NCBI GenBank assembly: GCA_030648295.1
Contig: JAUSID010000188.1
Location: forward strand, 1-64,000
Source: Opitutaceae bacterium
GTDB taxonomy: Bacteria > Verrucomicrobiota > Verrucomicrobiia > Opitutales > Opitutaceae
Direction of reading: 5' to 3'
Length of the DNA: 64,000 nt
This document shows, one piece after another, positions 33,218 to 41,362 of this stretch (position 1 is its first letter; the number at the start of each line of letters is the position of its first letter). Under the pieces are notes generated by a model. It saw only the letters and a list, made by a program, of their open reading frames with translations. It ran no database searches and was not told where the DNA came from. The translations under genes were made by a program, and so were the position numbers.

Positions 33218-33451
33218 ATGACGACCTACGTTTATGAAACGATCCCGCAGAAGCCGGGTGAGAAGCCGCGCTATTTCGAGATCAAGCAGTCCATGAGCGA
33301 CAAACCGCTGACCAGGCACCCGGACAGCGGCGAAACGATCCGGCGGGTCATGTTGGGCGGCTTTGGCGTGCTCAGTTCTTCGCCCAAGAAGTCGAGCGCG
33401 AACGCCGACACCGGGGGCAGCTGCTGCGGCGGCACGGGCTGCTGCGACTGA
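33218..33451 (+). CDS. Small FmdB-like protein without zinc ribbon, Cys-rich tail
   Basis: A 77-residue protein. The body follows the FmdB/zinc-ribbon regulator pattern (TTYVYETIP, FEIKQSMSDKPLTRHPDSGETIRRVMLGGFGVL), but all four ribbon Cys are missing, replaced for example in RHPDSG. The C-terminus ends GGSCCGGTGCCD with four Cys. The metal site seems to have moved from the fold to the tail. It lies 13 bp after arsA, so it is probably part of the ars operon; it could bind arsenite or a metal, but this is not shown. Confidence 0.6.
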   Translation: MTTYVYETIPQKPGEKPRYFEIKQSMSDKPLTRHPDSGETIRRVMLGGFGVLSSSPKKSSANADTGGSCCGGTGCCD

Positions 33452-33498
33452 GCAAGGGCGCGTGGTTCGAGGGCGCGGCGGAAAATCGGAGCTGGCTA

Positions 33499-33516
33499 TT
33501 TCGCAGAAGTGCGAAA
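33499..33516. promoter_or_regulatory. ArsR-type operator before the second arsR
   Basis: Inverted repeat TTTCGCA-GAAG-TGCGAAA, i.e. TTCGC-N6-GCGAA, ending 10 bp before the ATG at 33527. The same TTCGC-N6-GCGAA spacing recurs before the permease gene at 33910-33925. Confidence 0.7.
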
Positions 33517-33526
33517 CACTTCCCGC

Positions 33527-33862
33527 ATGCCTCCGCTGAAAAAGCAGCCCGCTCCGCGCCGTGAAGCGGCAGTCTTCAAGGCGCTGGGACATCCGGCGCG
33601 GTTGCAGGTGGTCAACAAACTGGCCGACGGCGAGCGCTGCGTGTGCGATCTGGTCGAGTTGACCGGCCTGGGGTGGTCGACGGTTTCCCGGCACCTGACC
33701 GTGTTGAAGTCCGTCGGGGTGATTGAGGACGAGAAACGCGGACTGCAGGTTTTCTACCGGCTGAAACTGCCGTGCGTGGCGCGTTTCGCCGCGTGCCTGC
33801 GCGAAGCGGGCGAAAATCAGGATGTGACAATCACGCTGGGTTCCTGCTGCAGCGGGAGCTGA
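33527..33862 (+). CDS. arsR: ArsR-family metalloregulator 2
   Basis: A 111-residue ArsR protein: VFKALGHPARLQVVNKLADGERCVCDLVELTG with the CVC motif, then the helix GWSTVSRHLTVLKSVGVIEDEKRGLQVFYRLKLPC, and a Cys pair in the final GSCCSGS. The start at 33527 is preferred to the GTG at 33509, which lies in the operator. The recognition helix differs from the first ArsR (GLGWSTVSR against GADMSTVSK), in line with the different operator half-sites. It probably controls itself and the permease downstream through the two TTCGC-N6-GCGAA sites. Confidence 0.9.
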   Translation: MPPLKKQPAPRREAAVFKALGHPARLQVVNKLADGERCVCDLVELTGLGWSTVSRHLTVLKSVGVIEDEKRGLQVFYRLKLPCVARFAACLREAGENQDVTITLGSCCSGS

Positions 33863-33909
33863 GAAATCTCCCGTCATGAAGCCGAGCCCGGCAAATCCCG
33901 CCCAACTAT

Positions 33910-33925
33910 TTCGCTCTTTCGCGAA
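33910..33925. promoter_or_regulatory. Second TTCGC-N6-GCGAA operator, before the permease
   Basis: TTCGC (33910-33914), 6-bp spacer, GCGAA (33921-33925), preceded by CTATT as in the operator at 33499-33516. It lies 10 bp before the permease ATG. Two matching sites suggest one regulator for both genes. Confidence 0.65.
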
Positions 33926-33935
33926 GTAAGGGACC

Positions 33936-35294
33936 ATGAACAGCCGCAAAGAACTCCCGATCCTCGCCCTGATGGCCACGGTCTTTGCCGGCTTTTATTT
34001 CCTGCCCCTGGGTTCCCCGCGCTTCGATGACGCGGTACAGGCGTCACTGGCGCTGACCAAGTGGTATGCGCGCGAGCACGTGATCCTCTGCCTGCTGCCG
34101 GCATTCTGGATTGCGGGCGCGATCGGCGCGTTCGTGTCGCAGCAGTCGGTCATGCGCTACCTGGGCGCCAACGCTCCGCGGGTGACGAGTTATGGCGTGG
34201 CGTCGGTTTCGGGCACGATCCTCGCCGTGTGCTCGTGCACCGTGCTTCCGCTCTTTTCGGGCATCTATCGCATGGGAGCGGGCCTCGGACCGGCGACCGC
34301 GTTTCTCTACTCCGGCCCGGCGATCAATACCCTCGCGATCATCCTTACGGCGAAAGTGCTCGGGCTCCAACTCGGCGTGGCGCGGGCCGTGGGCGCAGTA
34401 ACATTCAGCGTGGTGATCGGCATGGCGATGCACGTGATCTTTCGCCACGAAGAAAAAGCCAAGGCGGCCAGGATCGCGGAGCTGCCCGTGCCACCCGCGA
34501 TGCGCTCGTTGTGGCAGACGGCGGTGTTTTTCGGCCTGATGGTGGCGGTGCTGATCTTCGCCAACTGGAGTCGCGCCGACGAGGAGGCTGGGTTCTTCGC
34601 CACCGTGTTTGCAGCGAAGTGGTGGCTGACCTCGATCTGCGCGGCATTCCTCGGCCTGATCTTGTGGCGCTGGTTTGCGCTGTCGGCCGTCCGCCTCGCC
34701 GTCACGGCGGGGGTGGTGGCGCTGTCCGCGCTATTCATCCCCTCTCAACCAACGCTCGCAGTTCTCCTCGGAGTCGCCGGGCTCGCCTGGGCGACGGCCG
34801 GTCAGCCCGGTGAAGCGGGCGAGTGGTTTGTCCAGTCTTGGGCTAACGCGAAACAGATCTTTCCGCTGTTGATCGCCGGCGTGGTGGTCGCGGGATTGCT
34901 GCTCGGGCGCCCCGGACACGAGGGGCTGATTCCGAACGAATGGATCGCTCGATCCGTCGGCGGAAATTCGCTTGCCGCCAATGCCTTCTCGGCTGTCGCC
35001 GGCGCTCTCATGTATTTCGCGACGCTGACCGAGGTGCCAATCCTTCAGGGACTCCTCGGCAGCGGCATGGGCCAGGGGCCGGCGCTGGCGCTGCTGCTCG
35101 CCGGCCCGGCCTTGAGCCTGCCGAGCATGATTGTGATCAACTCAGTCATTGGTCCGAAGAAAACGGCCGCCTACGTCGCGCTCGTCGTTGTGCTCTCGAC
35201 CCTGGTCGGTTGGGCCTACGGCGCGATCGCGCCCAACCCGGACCGCGGATCGCTTCCGGCGGAGCAGGTGCCGGCCGGGCATCCCCTCGCATGA
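33936..35294 (+). CDS. PF03773-type permease (ArsP-like / SO_0444-like efflux)
   Basis: A 452-residue permease with about 10 membrane helices. The segment VSGTILAVCSCTVLPLFSGIYRMGAGLGPATAFLYSGPAINTLAI is the first repeat signature of the PF03773 permease family, which includes the ArsP organoarsenical exporter and SO_0444-type metal exporters; CSCT stands where ArsP-like proteins have their Cys pair. The second repeat is MYFATLTEVPILQGLLGSGMGQGPALALLLAGPALSLPSMIV. As the only large transporter in the ars cluster it may be the membrane partner of ArsA. The operator just upstream ties it to ArsR2. Confidence 0.8.
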   Translation: MNSRKELPILALMATVFAGFYFLPLGSPRFDDAVQASLALTKWYAREHVILCLLPAFWIAGAIGAFVSQQSVMRYLGANAPRVTSYGVASVSGTILAVCSCTVLPLFSGIYRMGAGLGPATAFLYSGPAINTLAIILTAKVLGLQLGVARAVGAVTFSVVIGMAMHVIFRHEEKAKAARIAELPVPPAMRSLWQTAVFFGLMVAVLIFANWSRADEEAGFFATVFAAKWWLTSICAAFLGLILWRWFALSAVRLAVTAGVVALSALFIPSQPTLAVLLGVAGLAWATAGQPGEAGEWFVQSWANAKQIFPLLIAGVVVAGLLLGRPGHEGLIPNEWIARSVGGNSLAANAFSAVAGALMYFATLTEVPILQGLLGSGMGQGPALALLLAGPALSLPSMIVINSVIGPKKTAAYVALVVVLSTLVGWAYGAIAPNPDRGSLPAEQVPAGHPLA

Positions 35295-35337
35295 ACCGCG
35301 ACCGATCAAAACGCGCAAACGAACGCAGGAAATCTCC

Positions 35338-35571
35338 ATGAAAACGATCCAGATCCTGGGCATCGGCTGCCCGAAATGCCACAAGCTCGCCGATGTCGCC
35401 GAACAAGCGGCGAAGTCGCTCGGCCTCGAATACTCGATCGAGAAGGTCACCGAGATCGCCCGCTTCGCCGAGTTCGGCGTGATGTTCACTCCCGCGCTCG
35501 CCGTGGACGGGCAGGTGAAAGTCGCCGGCCGGGTGCCCTCCGTCGAAGACATGAAGAAAATGCTCGTCTGA
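35338..35571 (+). CDS. Small thioredoxin-fold protein (redox-active disulfide protein 2 type)
   Basis: A 77-residue protein. It has IQILGIGCPKCHKL with the CPKC redox motif (Cys11 and Cys14), and the cis-Pro region VMFTPALAVDGQVKVAGRVPSVEDMKKML. This is the short thioredoxin-like family often found beside PF03773 permeases. The ATG at 35338 lies 43 bp after the permease stop. It probably handles the redox state of a metalloid or of the permease thiols in the cytoplasm. Confidence 0.85.
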   Translation: MKTIQILGIGCPKCHKLADVAEQAAKSLGLEYSIEKVTEIARFAEFGVMFTPALAVDGQVKVAGRVPSVEDMKKMLV

Positions 35572-35581
35572 CTTTACGCCC

Positions 35582-36850
35582 ATGAATGCCACCGCCCTGA
35601 AATGCCCGAGTATGAAACCACTTCGAGCTTTGCGCACTCTTGCACTCTCGCTCGCCTGCGGAGCGTTCCTTGCGGTTGGACTCCGCGCCGCCGCGCTCTC
35701 GGCGCCCGCAGAATCCACGCCTGCCCTCCCCCGGCTCGTCGACCTCGGAGCCGACAAATGCATTCCGTGTAAAATGATGGCGCCGATTCTGGCGGAGCTG
35801 AAAAAGGAGCACGCCGGCCGGCTCGACGTCGTCTTCATCGACGTGTGGAAGAACAGCGACGCCGGGAAACAATATGGCATCCGGGTGATCCCGACGCAGA
35901 TCTTCTACGACGCATCCGGTAAGGAGCGCTTCCGGCACGAGGGATTTATCTCGAAGCAAGACATCGTGAAGAAGTGGAAGGAACTCGGCGTCGATCTCGC
36001 GCCGAAAAAATCGGCTGGCATCGTCCGTGAAAAGCCCGTCGCCCCCGACACCCGCCCTCGCGATCGGGTGTGTTCACTTTGTGACGGCGACGTCGACGCG
36101 AGGACGAAGACCATGGTGAGGGGCCAGAGCGAGCAGCGCACCCTGTGCTCGCCGCACTGTTACTTCATTTACCAGTCGAGCCTCGTTGGCGCCGATGCGC
36201 AGGCTGAAGCGGGCAAGGTCAGCGTGACCGATTGGACGAACGGCCGGCTCATCGCTGCGACCACGGCAACCTACCTCTACGGCATGGCCGCCAATGGTCG
36301 GCCCACGATCCGGGCGTATGCCGACAAGGGTGCCGCCATCAGGGATCAGGCCGCCAGCCCCGGCAATGTGGTGACGTGGGACGTGCTGCGCGCGAAGGAA
36401 CTCACGACCCGCTGCGGCTTCTGCGACCGCGCCGTTTACCCGGAAGACGCCTGCCCCGTGAAGGCAGGGTCGATGCACACCTACGGCTGCTGCACCCACT
36501 GCGCGATGGGCGTCGCGGCGCGGCTGCAAAAGGACATCGAAGTCGAGGCTGGCGACGGACTCACGGGCGAAGTCATTCGCGTGAAGACGCTGAACGGCAG
36601 TGTCGCCGCGCTCGAACCCGCGTCAGCCGTGGCGTGGTTTGGCCAGATGAGAGGTCCCGATGGCAGCTGGGCCTCCGCCGGTTGTTTCAAACAAGCCTTC
36701 TTCGCCAACGTGACCAACCTCCAGAAGTGGCTCGACGCCCGTCCGACCATGACCGGCCGGCAGATTACCATCGACCAGGCGCTGGCGGACAAAATGAAGC
36801 TGAGCCCCGAACAGATCGCCAAAGCGTGCAAGCTCGGGGAATGCAAATGA
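35582..36850 (+). CDS. Exported thioredoxin-domain protein with NosL-like Cys-rich region
   Basis: A 422-residue protein with a signal peptide (a second ATG at 35612 gives MKPLRALRTLALSLACGAFL). A thioredoxin domain with CIPC active site follows (VDLGADKCIPCKMMAPIL, about residues 52-69, numbering from 35582). The C-terminal half has two Cys-rich units, CSLCDGDVDA and CGFCDRAVYPEDACPVKAG with CCTHCAMGVA, resembling NosL-like metal-binding regions. It should work in the periplasm and receive electrons from the CcdA protein encoded next. Neighbour order permease - small thioredoxin - thioredoxin - CcdA points to a thiol relay. Confidence 0.75.
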   Translation: MNATALKCPSMKPLRALRTLALSLACGAFLAVGLRAAALSAPAESTPALPRLVDLGADKCIPCKMMAPILAELKKEHAGRLDVVFIDVWKNSDAGKQYGIRVIPTQIFYDASGKERFRHEGFISKQDIVKKWKELGVDLAPKKSAGIVREKPVAPDTRPRDRVCSLCDGDVDARTKTMVRGQSEQRTLCSPHCYFIYQSSLVGADAQAEAGKVSVTDWTNGRLIAATTATYLYGMAANGRPTIRAYADKGAAIRDQAASPGNVVTWDVLRAKELTTRCGFCDRAVYPEDACPVKAGSMHTYGCCTHCAMGVAARLQKDIEVEAGDGLTGEVIRVKTLNGSVAALEPASAVAWFGQMRGPDGSWASAGCFKQAFFANVTNLQKWLDARPTMTGRQITIDQALADKMKLSPEQIAKACKLGECK

Positions 36851-36882
36851 AAGGAACCGCACGATGAGATGCGGGCTCCGCC

Positions 36883-37581
36883 ATGGAAACCCTCTTTGTC
36901 ACGTTATCGGAAGCAATGTCCGGGGCACCGCTCGTCGCGCTGGCGGCCGCATTTGCATGGGGCGTACTGAGCATCGTGCTCAGCCCGTGTCACCTCGCGA
37001 GCATCCCGCTGATTGTCGGTTTCCTCCAGGGGGGCGGCGCCGTGACGCCGCGTCGCGCGGCGGGACTGTCGACCCTGTTCGCATTGGGAATCCTGGTCTC
37101 GATTGCCCTCATTGGCGCGGCGACGGCGGCCGCCGGACGGATGCTGGGTGATCTCGGACCGTGGGGAAACTACGCGGTGGCGGCGGTGTTCTTTGTATTC
37201 GGACTCCACCTACTCGACCTGCTGCCAATGCCGGAGGGCTGGCGGCCGGCTCCGCATCAACCCCGACGGGGTGCGCGGGGTGCGTTTCTCTTCGGGCTCG
37301 TCTTCGGCGTGGCGCTCGGCCCGTGCACGTTCGGATTCATGGCGCCGGTTCTGGGGATTACATTTGGCATGGCCGGGACGGCACCCGCATTCGCGCTGGG
37401 CGTGCTCGCGCTTTTTGCCGCCGGCCACTGTGCCGTAATCGGGCTGGCGGGCGTCTCGAGCACATGGGTACAGCGCTGGCTCGACTGGCAAAACGACAAC
37501 CCCGGCGCCAAGTGGCTGCGCCGAACTTGTGGGGCGCTGGTGGTCGCCGCCGGCGGGTGGCTGATCGTCAGCGCACCGTGA
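36883..37581 (+). CDS. ccdA: CcdA-type thiol:disulfide transmembrane carrier
   Basis: A 232-residue protein with six helices. The first helix carries SIVLSPCHLASIPLIVGFLQ with the Cys-Pro-type CcdA signature (SPCHLASIPL) and the fourth carries GVALGPCTFGFMAPVLG, the second redox Cys of the CcdA/DsbD family. It moves reducing power from the cytoplasm to periplasmic partners. It follows the exported thioredoxin gene by 32 bp and closes the metalloid block. Confidence 0.9.
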   Translation: METLFVTLSEAMSGAPLVALAAAFAWGVLSIVLSPCHLASIPLIVGFLQGGGAVTPRRAAGLSTLFALGILVSIALIGAATAAAGRMLGDLGPWGNYAVAAVFFVFGLHLLDLLPMPEGWRPAPHQPRRGARGAFLFGLVFGVALGPCTFGFMAPVLGITFGMAGTAPAFALGVLALFAAGHCAVIGLAGVSSTWVQRWLDWQNDNPGAKWLRRTCGALVVAAGGWLIVSAP

Positions 37582-37590
37582 GCCGGCGGA

Positions 37591-37983
37591 TTACTCGCCC
37601 ATCGTCCGCCGCCGGTTCGCCTTGATGCCGGCGCGGTGTTTTTTGGCCTGAATCATCCGGACCTTCTGGCCGCGGCTCTTCTGCCGTTTTTGCCGCAGCT
37701 GTTTTTGGACTTCGTCCTGGTGCGCCGCCGCCGCGGCGCGCCGCCGCTCTTCGAGCTTCGCGCAGAGTTCGGCCCAAGCCAGCTCCCGATTCTCCGCCTG
37801 CGAGCGTTCACGCTGGCAACGCACCTCGATTCCAGTCGGCCCGTGTCGGAGCCACACCGTCGACGAAGTCTTGTTGATCTTCTGCCCGCCCGGCCCGGAG
37901 CCGCGCACAAACCGCTCCTCCACGTCGGCCGCACGGATCCCCGCAGCCGCCAGCCGTTCAGCGATTTGGGTTGGAGCGCTCAT
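37591..37983 (-). CDS. Release-factor-like peptidyl-tRNA hydrolase (GGQ protein)
   Basis: A 130-residue protein with the catalytic motif [18 protein letters not shown] (GGQ at about 33-35), the following [21 protein letters not shown] helix, and a long basic tail ([28 protein letters not shown]) expected to enter the ribosomal mRNA channel. This is the arrangement of short rescue release factors such as ArfB/YaeJ and mtRF-R. It releases peptide from stalled ribosomes. It is convergent with ccdA, with 9 bp between stop codons, and has a word-repeat hairpin upstream. Confidence 0.85.
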   Translation of the reverse strand: MSAPTQIAERLAAAGIRAADVEERFVRGSGPGGQKINKTSSTVWLRHGPTGIEVRCQRERSQAENRELAWAELCAKLEERRRAAAAAHQDEVQKQLRQKRQKSRGQKVRMIQAKKHRAGIKANRRRTMGE

Positions 37984-37989
37984 GGGGAT

Positions 37990-38167
37990 GAAGGACCAAG
38001 GGACAAAAGGACTGTCCTGATGCCACGATAAGTGAACATTTTACTTTCATGTTGTCCCATAGTCTCGTGGTCTCGTTCCAATTCGCTCCATCGCCAGCGT
38101 CTTGTGTCTCGTAGTGAATTAGTCCCTTAGTCTTTTGGTCCCTTAGTCCTTTAGTCCTTGTAGTCTC
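37990..38167. repeat. Word-repeat hairpin array (GGACCAAGGGACAAAAGG / CCCTTAGTCCTTT words)
   Basis: Left arm 37990-38015 (AAGGACCAAGGGACAAAAGG), right arm about 38119-38165 with TTAGTCCCTTAGTCTTTTGG-type words in inverse orientation. Middle part has GTCTCGTGGTCTCG words. It occupies the divergent gap between the release-factor-like gene and the MoxR gene, so it lies in both promoters. Confidence 0.8.
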
Positions 38168-38171
38168 CCTC

Positions 38172-39134
<963 letters not shown>

Positions 39135-39150
39135 TGCGCCGCGCTGCGCG

Positions 39151-39285
39151 GAAGCTCCAAGCTCCAAGATCCAAGCTCCAATGAAGCTCCAATCAGCAAA
39201 CACCCAATCGCGTGAGTCAGGCGGCTTTGGCCTTCTTGCCGAGTTTGTGTTTCTCTGGAGCTTGGATGTTGGAGCTTGGAGCTTT
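39151..39285. repeat. Word-repeat hairpin array (GCTCCAA / TTGGAGC words)
   Basis: Left arm 39151-39192 with AAGCTCCAAGCTCCAAGATC words, right arm about 39255-39285 with TGGAGCTTGGATGTTGGAGC words. Fills the gap between the MoxR and DUF58 genes. The next gap (40212-40330) uses the same words, so adjacent gaps in one operon share a word set. Confidence 0.85.
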
Positions 39286-39313
39286 AGCGAGAGCTGAACG
39301 GTCGTCCGCGCTA

Positions 39314-40207
39314 ATGGCAGTCGAACCCACAACCTCTCCCACCACCGCCTCCCCGCTCGCGCTGCTTCGTCAGCTCGAATGGCGGGTGCGGCATGCGGTG
39401 GAAAACGTGCTAAGTGGCGAATACCGCTCCGCATTTCGCGGCCGGGGCATGGAGTTCGACCAGGTGGTGAAGTACGAGTTCGGCGACGACGTGCGAGACA
39501 TCGACTGGAACGTCACCGCCCGGCTCGGCGAGCCTTACCGGAAGAAATTCGTGGAGGAGCGCGAGGTCACTCTGCTGCTGGTGTTCGAGGATTCGCCCAC
39601 GCTCCATTTTGGATCCGGCGAGCAGTCGAAACGCGAGGCGCTGCTCGAGCTCGCCGGACTGGTCATGCTGCTCGGCGCGGTGAACCGCGACCGGGTGGGG
39701 TTCGTTCACGCCGGTCCGGCGGGAAATCTTTTTCGCGAACCGGTGCGCGGCCGCGGGCAGATCATGCATTCGGCCGCGACGCTTCTGGCCCGGCCGGCAC
39801 CTTCGCCGACCGACACGCCGCCGGAAATCCCCTGGCGGTTTCTCGCGCGCGCCGCGCCGAAACACAGCGTGTTGATCTGGCTCGGTGATTTTCCGCCGCG
39901 TACGCATCCGGAGGGCTGGCCGGTCCTCCAACGGCGGTATCAGACCATGGGATTTCGCGTCGACGATCCGTGGGAACGGTTCCTGCCATCCGACGAGACG
40001 TTCGCGGCTTACGACCCCATGGCGGGCCGGCTCGTCACGCTCGAGGGCAGCGCGGCGGAACGCGCGGCGCATGCGGCGTGGCGGCGGGAGCGCGAGGAAG
40101 CGTGGACGGCCTTGTTTCCGGACGCATTGAGCCGGCTTACGGTCGGCACGGACGAGAACCGACTCGATGCGCTGGTGCGCTTTTTCCACGCGCGAATGGC
40201 GCGCTGA
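39314..40207 (+). CDS. DUF58-domain protein
   Basis: A 297-residue cytoplasmic protein. The start at 39314 (MAVEPTTS) is chosen since the longer frame upstream reads through the word array. LSGEYRSAFRGRGMEFDQVVKYEFGDDVRDIDWNVTAR is the DUF58 signature (the GxGxEFxxxRxYxxGDDxRxIDWxxxAR pattern), followed by a VWA-like region (VTLLLVFEDSPTLHFG) in which the usual DxSxS is altered to EDSPT. It belongs to the MoxR-VWA system and may act as its adaptor. Confidence 0.92.
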   Translation: MAVEPTTSPTTASPLALLRQLEWRVRHAVENVLSGEYRSAFRGRGMEFDQVVKYEFGDDVRDIDWNVTARLGEPYRKKFVEEREVTLLLVFEDSPTLHFGSGEQSKREALLELAGLVMLLGAVNRDRVGFVHAGPAGNLFREPVRGRGQIMHSAATLLARPAPSPTDTPPEIPWRFLARAAPKHSVLIWLGDFPPRTHPEGWPVLQRRYQTMGFRVDDPWERFLPSDETFAAYDPMAGRLVTLEGSAAERAAHAAWRREREEAWTALFPDALSRLTVGTDENRLDALVRFFHARMAR

Positions 40208-40211
40208 CGCA

Positions 40212-40330
40212 AAGCTCCGGGCGCCAAGATCCAACCTCGCAGAATTTCAAATGACCAAGGTTCAGCCTCCATCGTTTTGCGAGTTTGAGAATTGGAGCTT
40301 CTCTGGATCCTGGATGTTGGAGCCTGGAGT
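40212..40330. repeat. Word-repeat hairpin array (GATCCAAC, TTGGAGC words)
   Basis: Left arm near 40214-40235 (CTCCGGGCGCCAAGATCCAA), right arm 40291-40330 (TTGGAGCTTCTCTGGATCCT and TTGGAGCCTGGAG). Same word set as 39151-39285. It lies directly before the first VWA gene and produces its false 5' extension. Confidence 0.8.
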
Positions 40331-40342
40331 TTCCCACCACGC

Positions 40343-41362
40343 ATGACCCGTTTCGCCCTGCACGACCCAATCTGGCTGTTTGCGCTCGGCGTGCTGCCGC
40401 TGGTGATCTGGCTGCGCGGGCGGCGGCGGGTGCCGGTTCTCCTGGTTCCATTCGCTGCGTCCTGGCACCGACCGTCGCTGGCGGCACCGTCGCGCTGGCC
40501 GGTCATGATCGCGTTTCTCGGGCTCTCCTTGCTGATTGTCGCACTGGCGCGGCCGCAACGTGTCGAAGACAAGCACGAGGTCCGGACCGAAGGTTACGAC
40601 CTGATGCTGGCGATCGACCTTTCAACCTCGATGCGGGCGGAGGATTTCGAAAAAGGCGGCGAACGGCTCAACCGGCTCCAGGCGATCAAACCGGTGATCC
40701 AGGCCTTCATCGAGCGGCGGCCGACCGACCGGATCGGCATCGTGCTTTTTTCCGGCCGCGCGTACACGATGGCGCCGCTGACCTTCGATCACGACTGGCT
40801 CGCCAAGCAGCTGGAACGCGTGCGGATCGGAATGATTGAAGACGGGACCGCGATTGGCGACGGGCTGGGCGTGGCGCTCACGCGGCTCGAGCAGGCGAAG
40901 CGCGATCGCACCGGCCGCCGCATCGGCGCGTTCGTGGTGCTGATGACCGATGGCGCGAACAATCGCGGCGCGCTCAGTCCCGAACAGGCGGCGGACATCG
41001 CGAAGTCCCGCGGCATTCCAGTGTACACGGTCGGCGCCGGCCGCGAAGGCTACGTGCCGGTGCCGATCTACGATGAAAAAAACCGGCGCGTCACCACCCG
41101 GCGGATGCTGTCGGACCTGGACGAACCGACGCTGCGGCGAATCGCCGAGATGACGGGGGGAAAATTCTTCCGCGCGTCCGACACGGACACCATCGAAAGT
41201 GCGTTCAAGGCGATCGATCGCGCCCAGAAAATCGAATTCCAAGCCAAGAGCTACCTGATTACCACCGAGCTGTTCTGGTGGCTGGCGACGCCCGGTCTTT
41301 GTGCCCTCGTGCTCGGCGCGGCGTTTGCGCGACCAAACTGGCGGAGGGAGGTGCTGGTATGA
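40343..41362 (+). CDS. VWA-domain membrane protein (BatA-like)
   Basis: A 339-residue protein with two N-terminal helices (about 7-22 and 54-72), a VWA domain with the MIDAS motif AIDLSTSMRAEDF (about 94-106) and MTDGANNRGALSPEQAA, and a C-terminal membrane helix after residue 305. This is the BatA arrangement, with the VWA domain facing the periplasm. The stop overlaps the start of the next VWA gene by ATGA, so the two are coupled. The long upstream frame is repeat sequence. Confidence 0.9.
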   Translation: MTRFALHDPIWLFALGVLPLVIWLRGRRRVPVLLVPFAASWHRPSLAAPSRWPVMIAFLGLSLLIVALARPQRVEDKHEVRTEGYDLMLAIDLSTSMRAEDFEKGGERLNRLQAIKPVIQAFIERRPTDRIGIVLFSGRAYTMAPLTFDHDWLAKQLERVRIGMIEDGTAIGDGLGVALTRLEQAKRDRTGRRIGAFVVLMTDGANNRGALSPEQAADIAKSRGIPVYTVGAGREGYVPVPIYDEKNRRVTTRRMLSDLDEPTLRRIAEMTGGKFFRASDTDTIESAFKAIDRAQKIEFQAKSYLITTELFWWLATPGLCALVLGAAFARPNWRREVLV

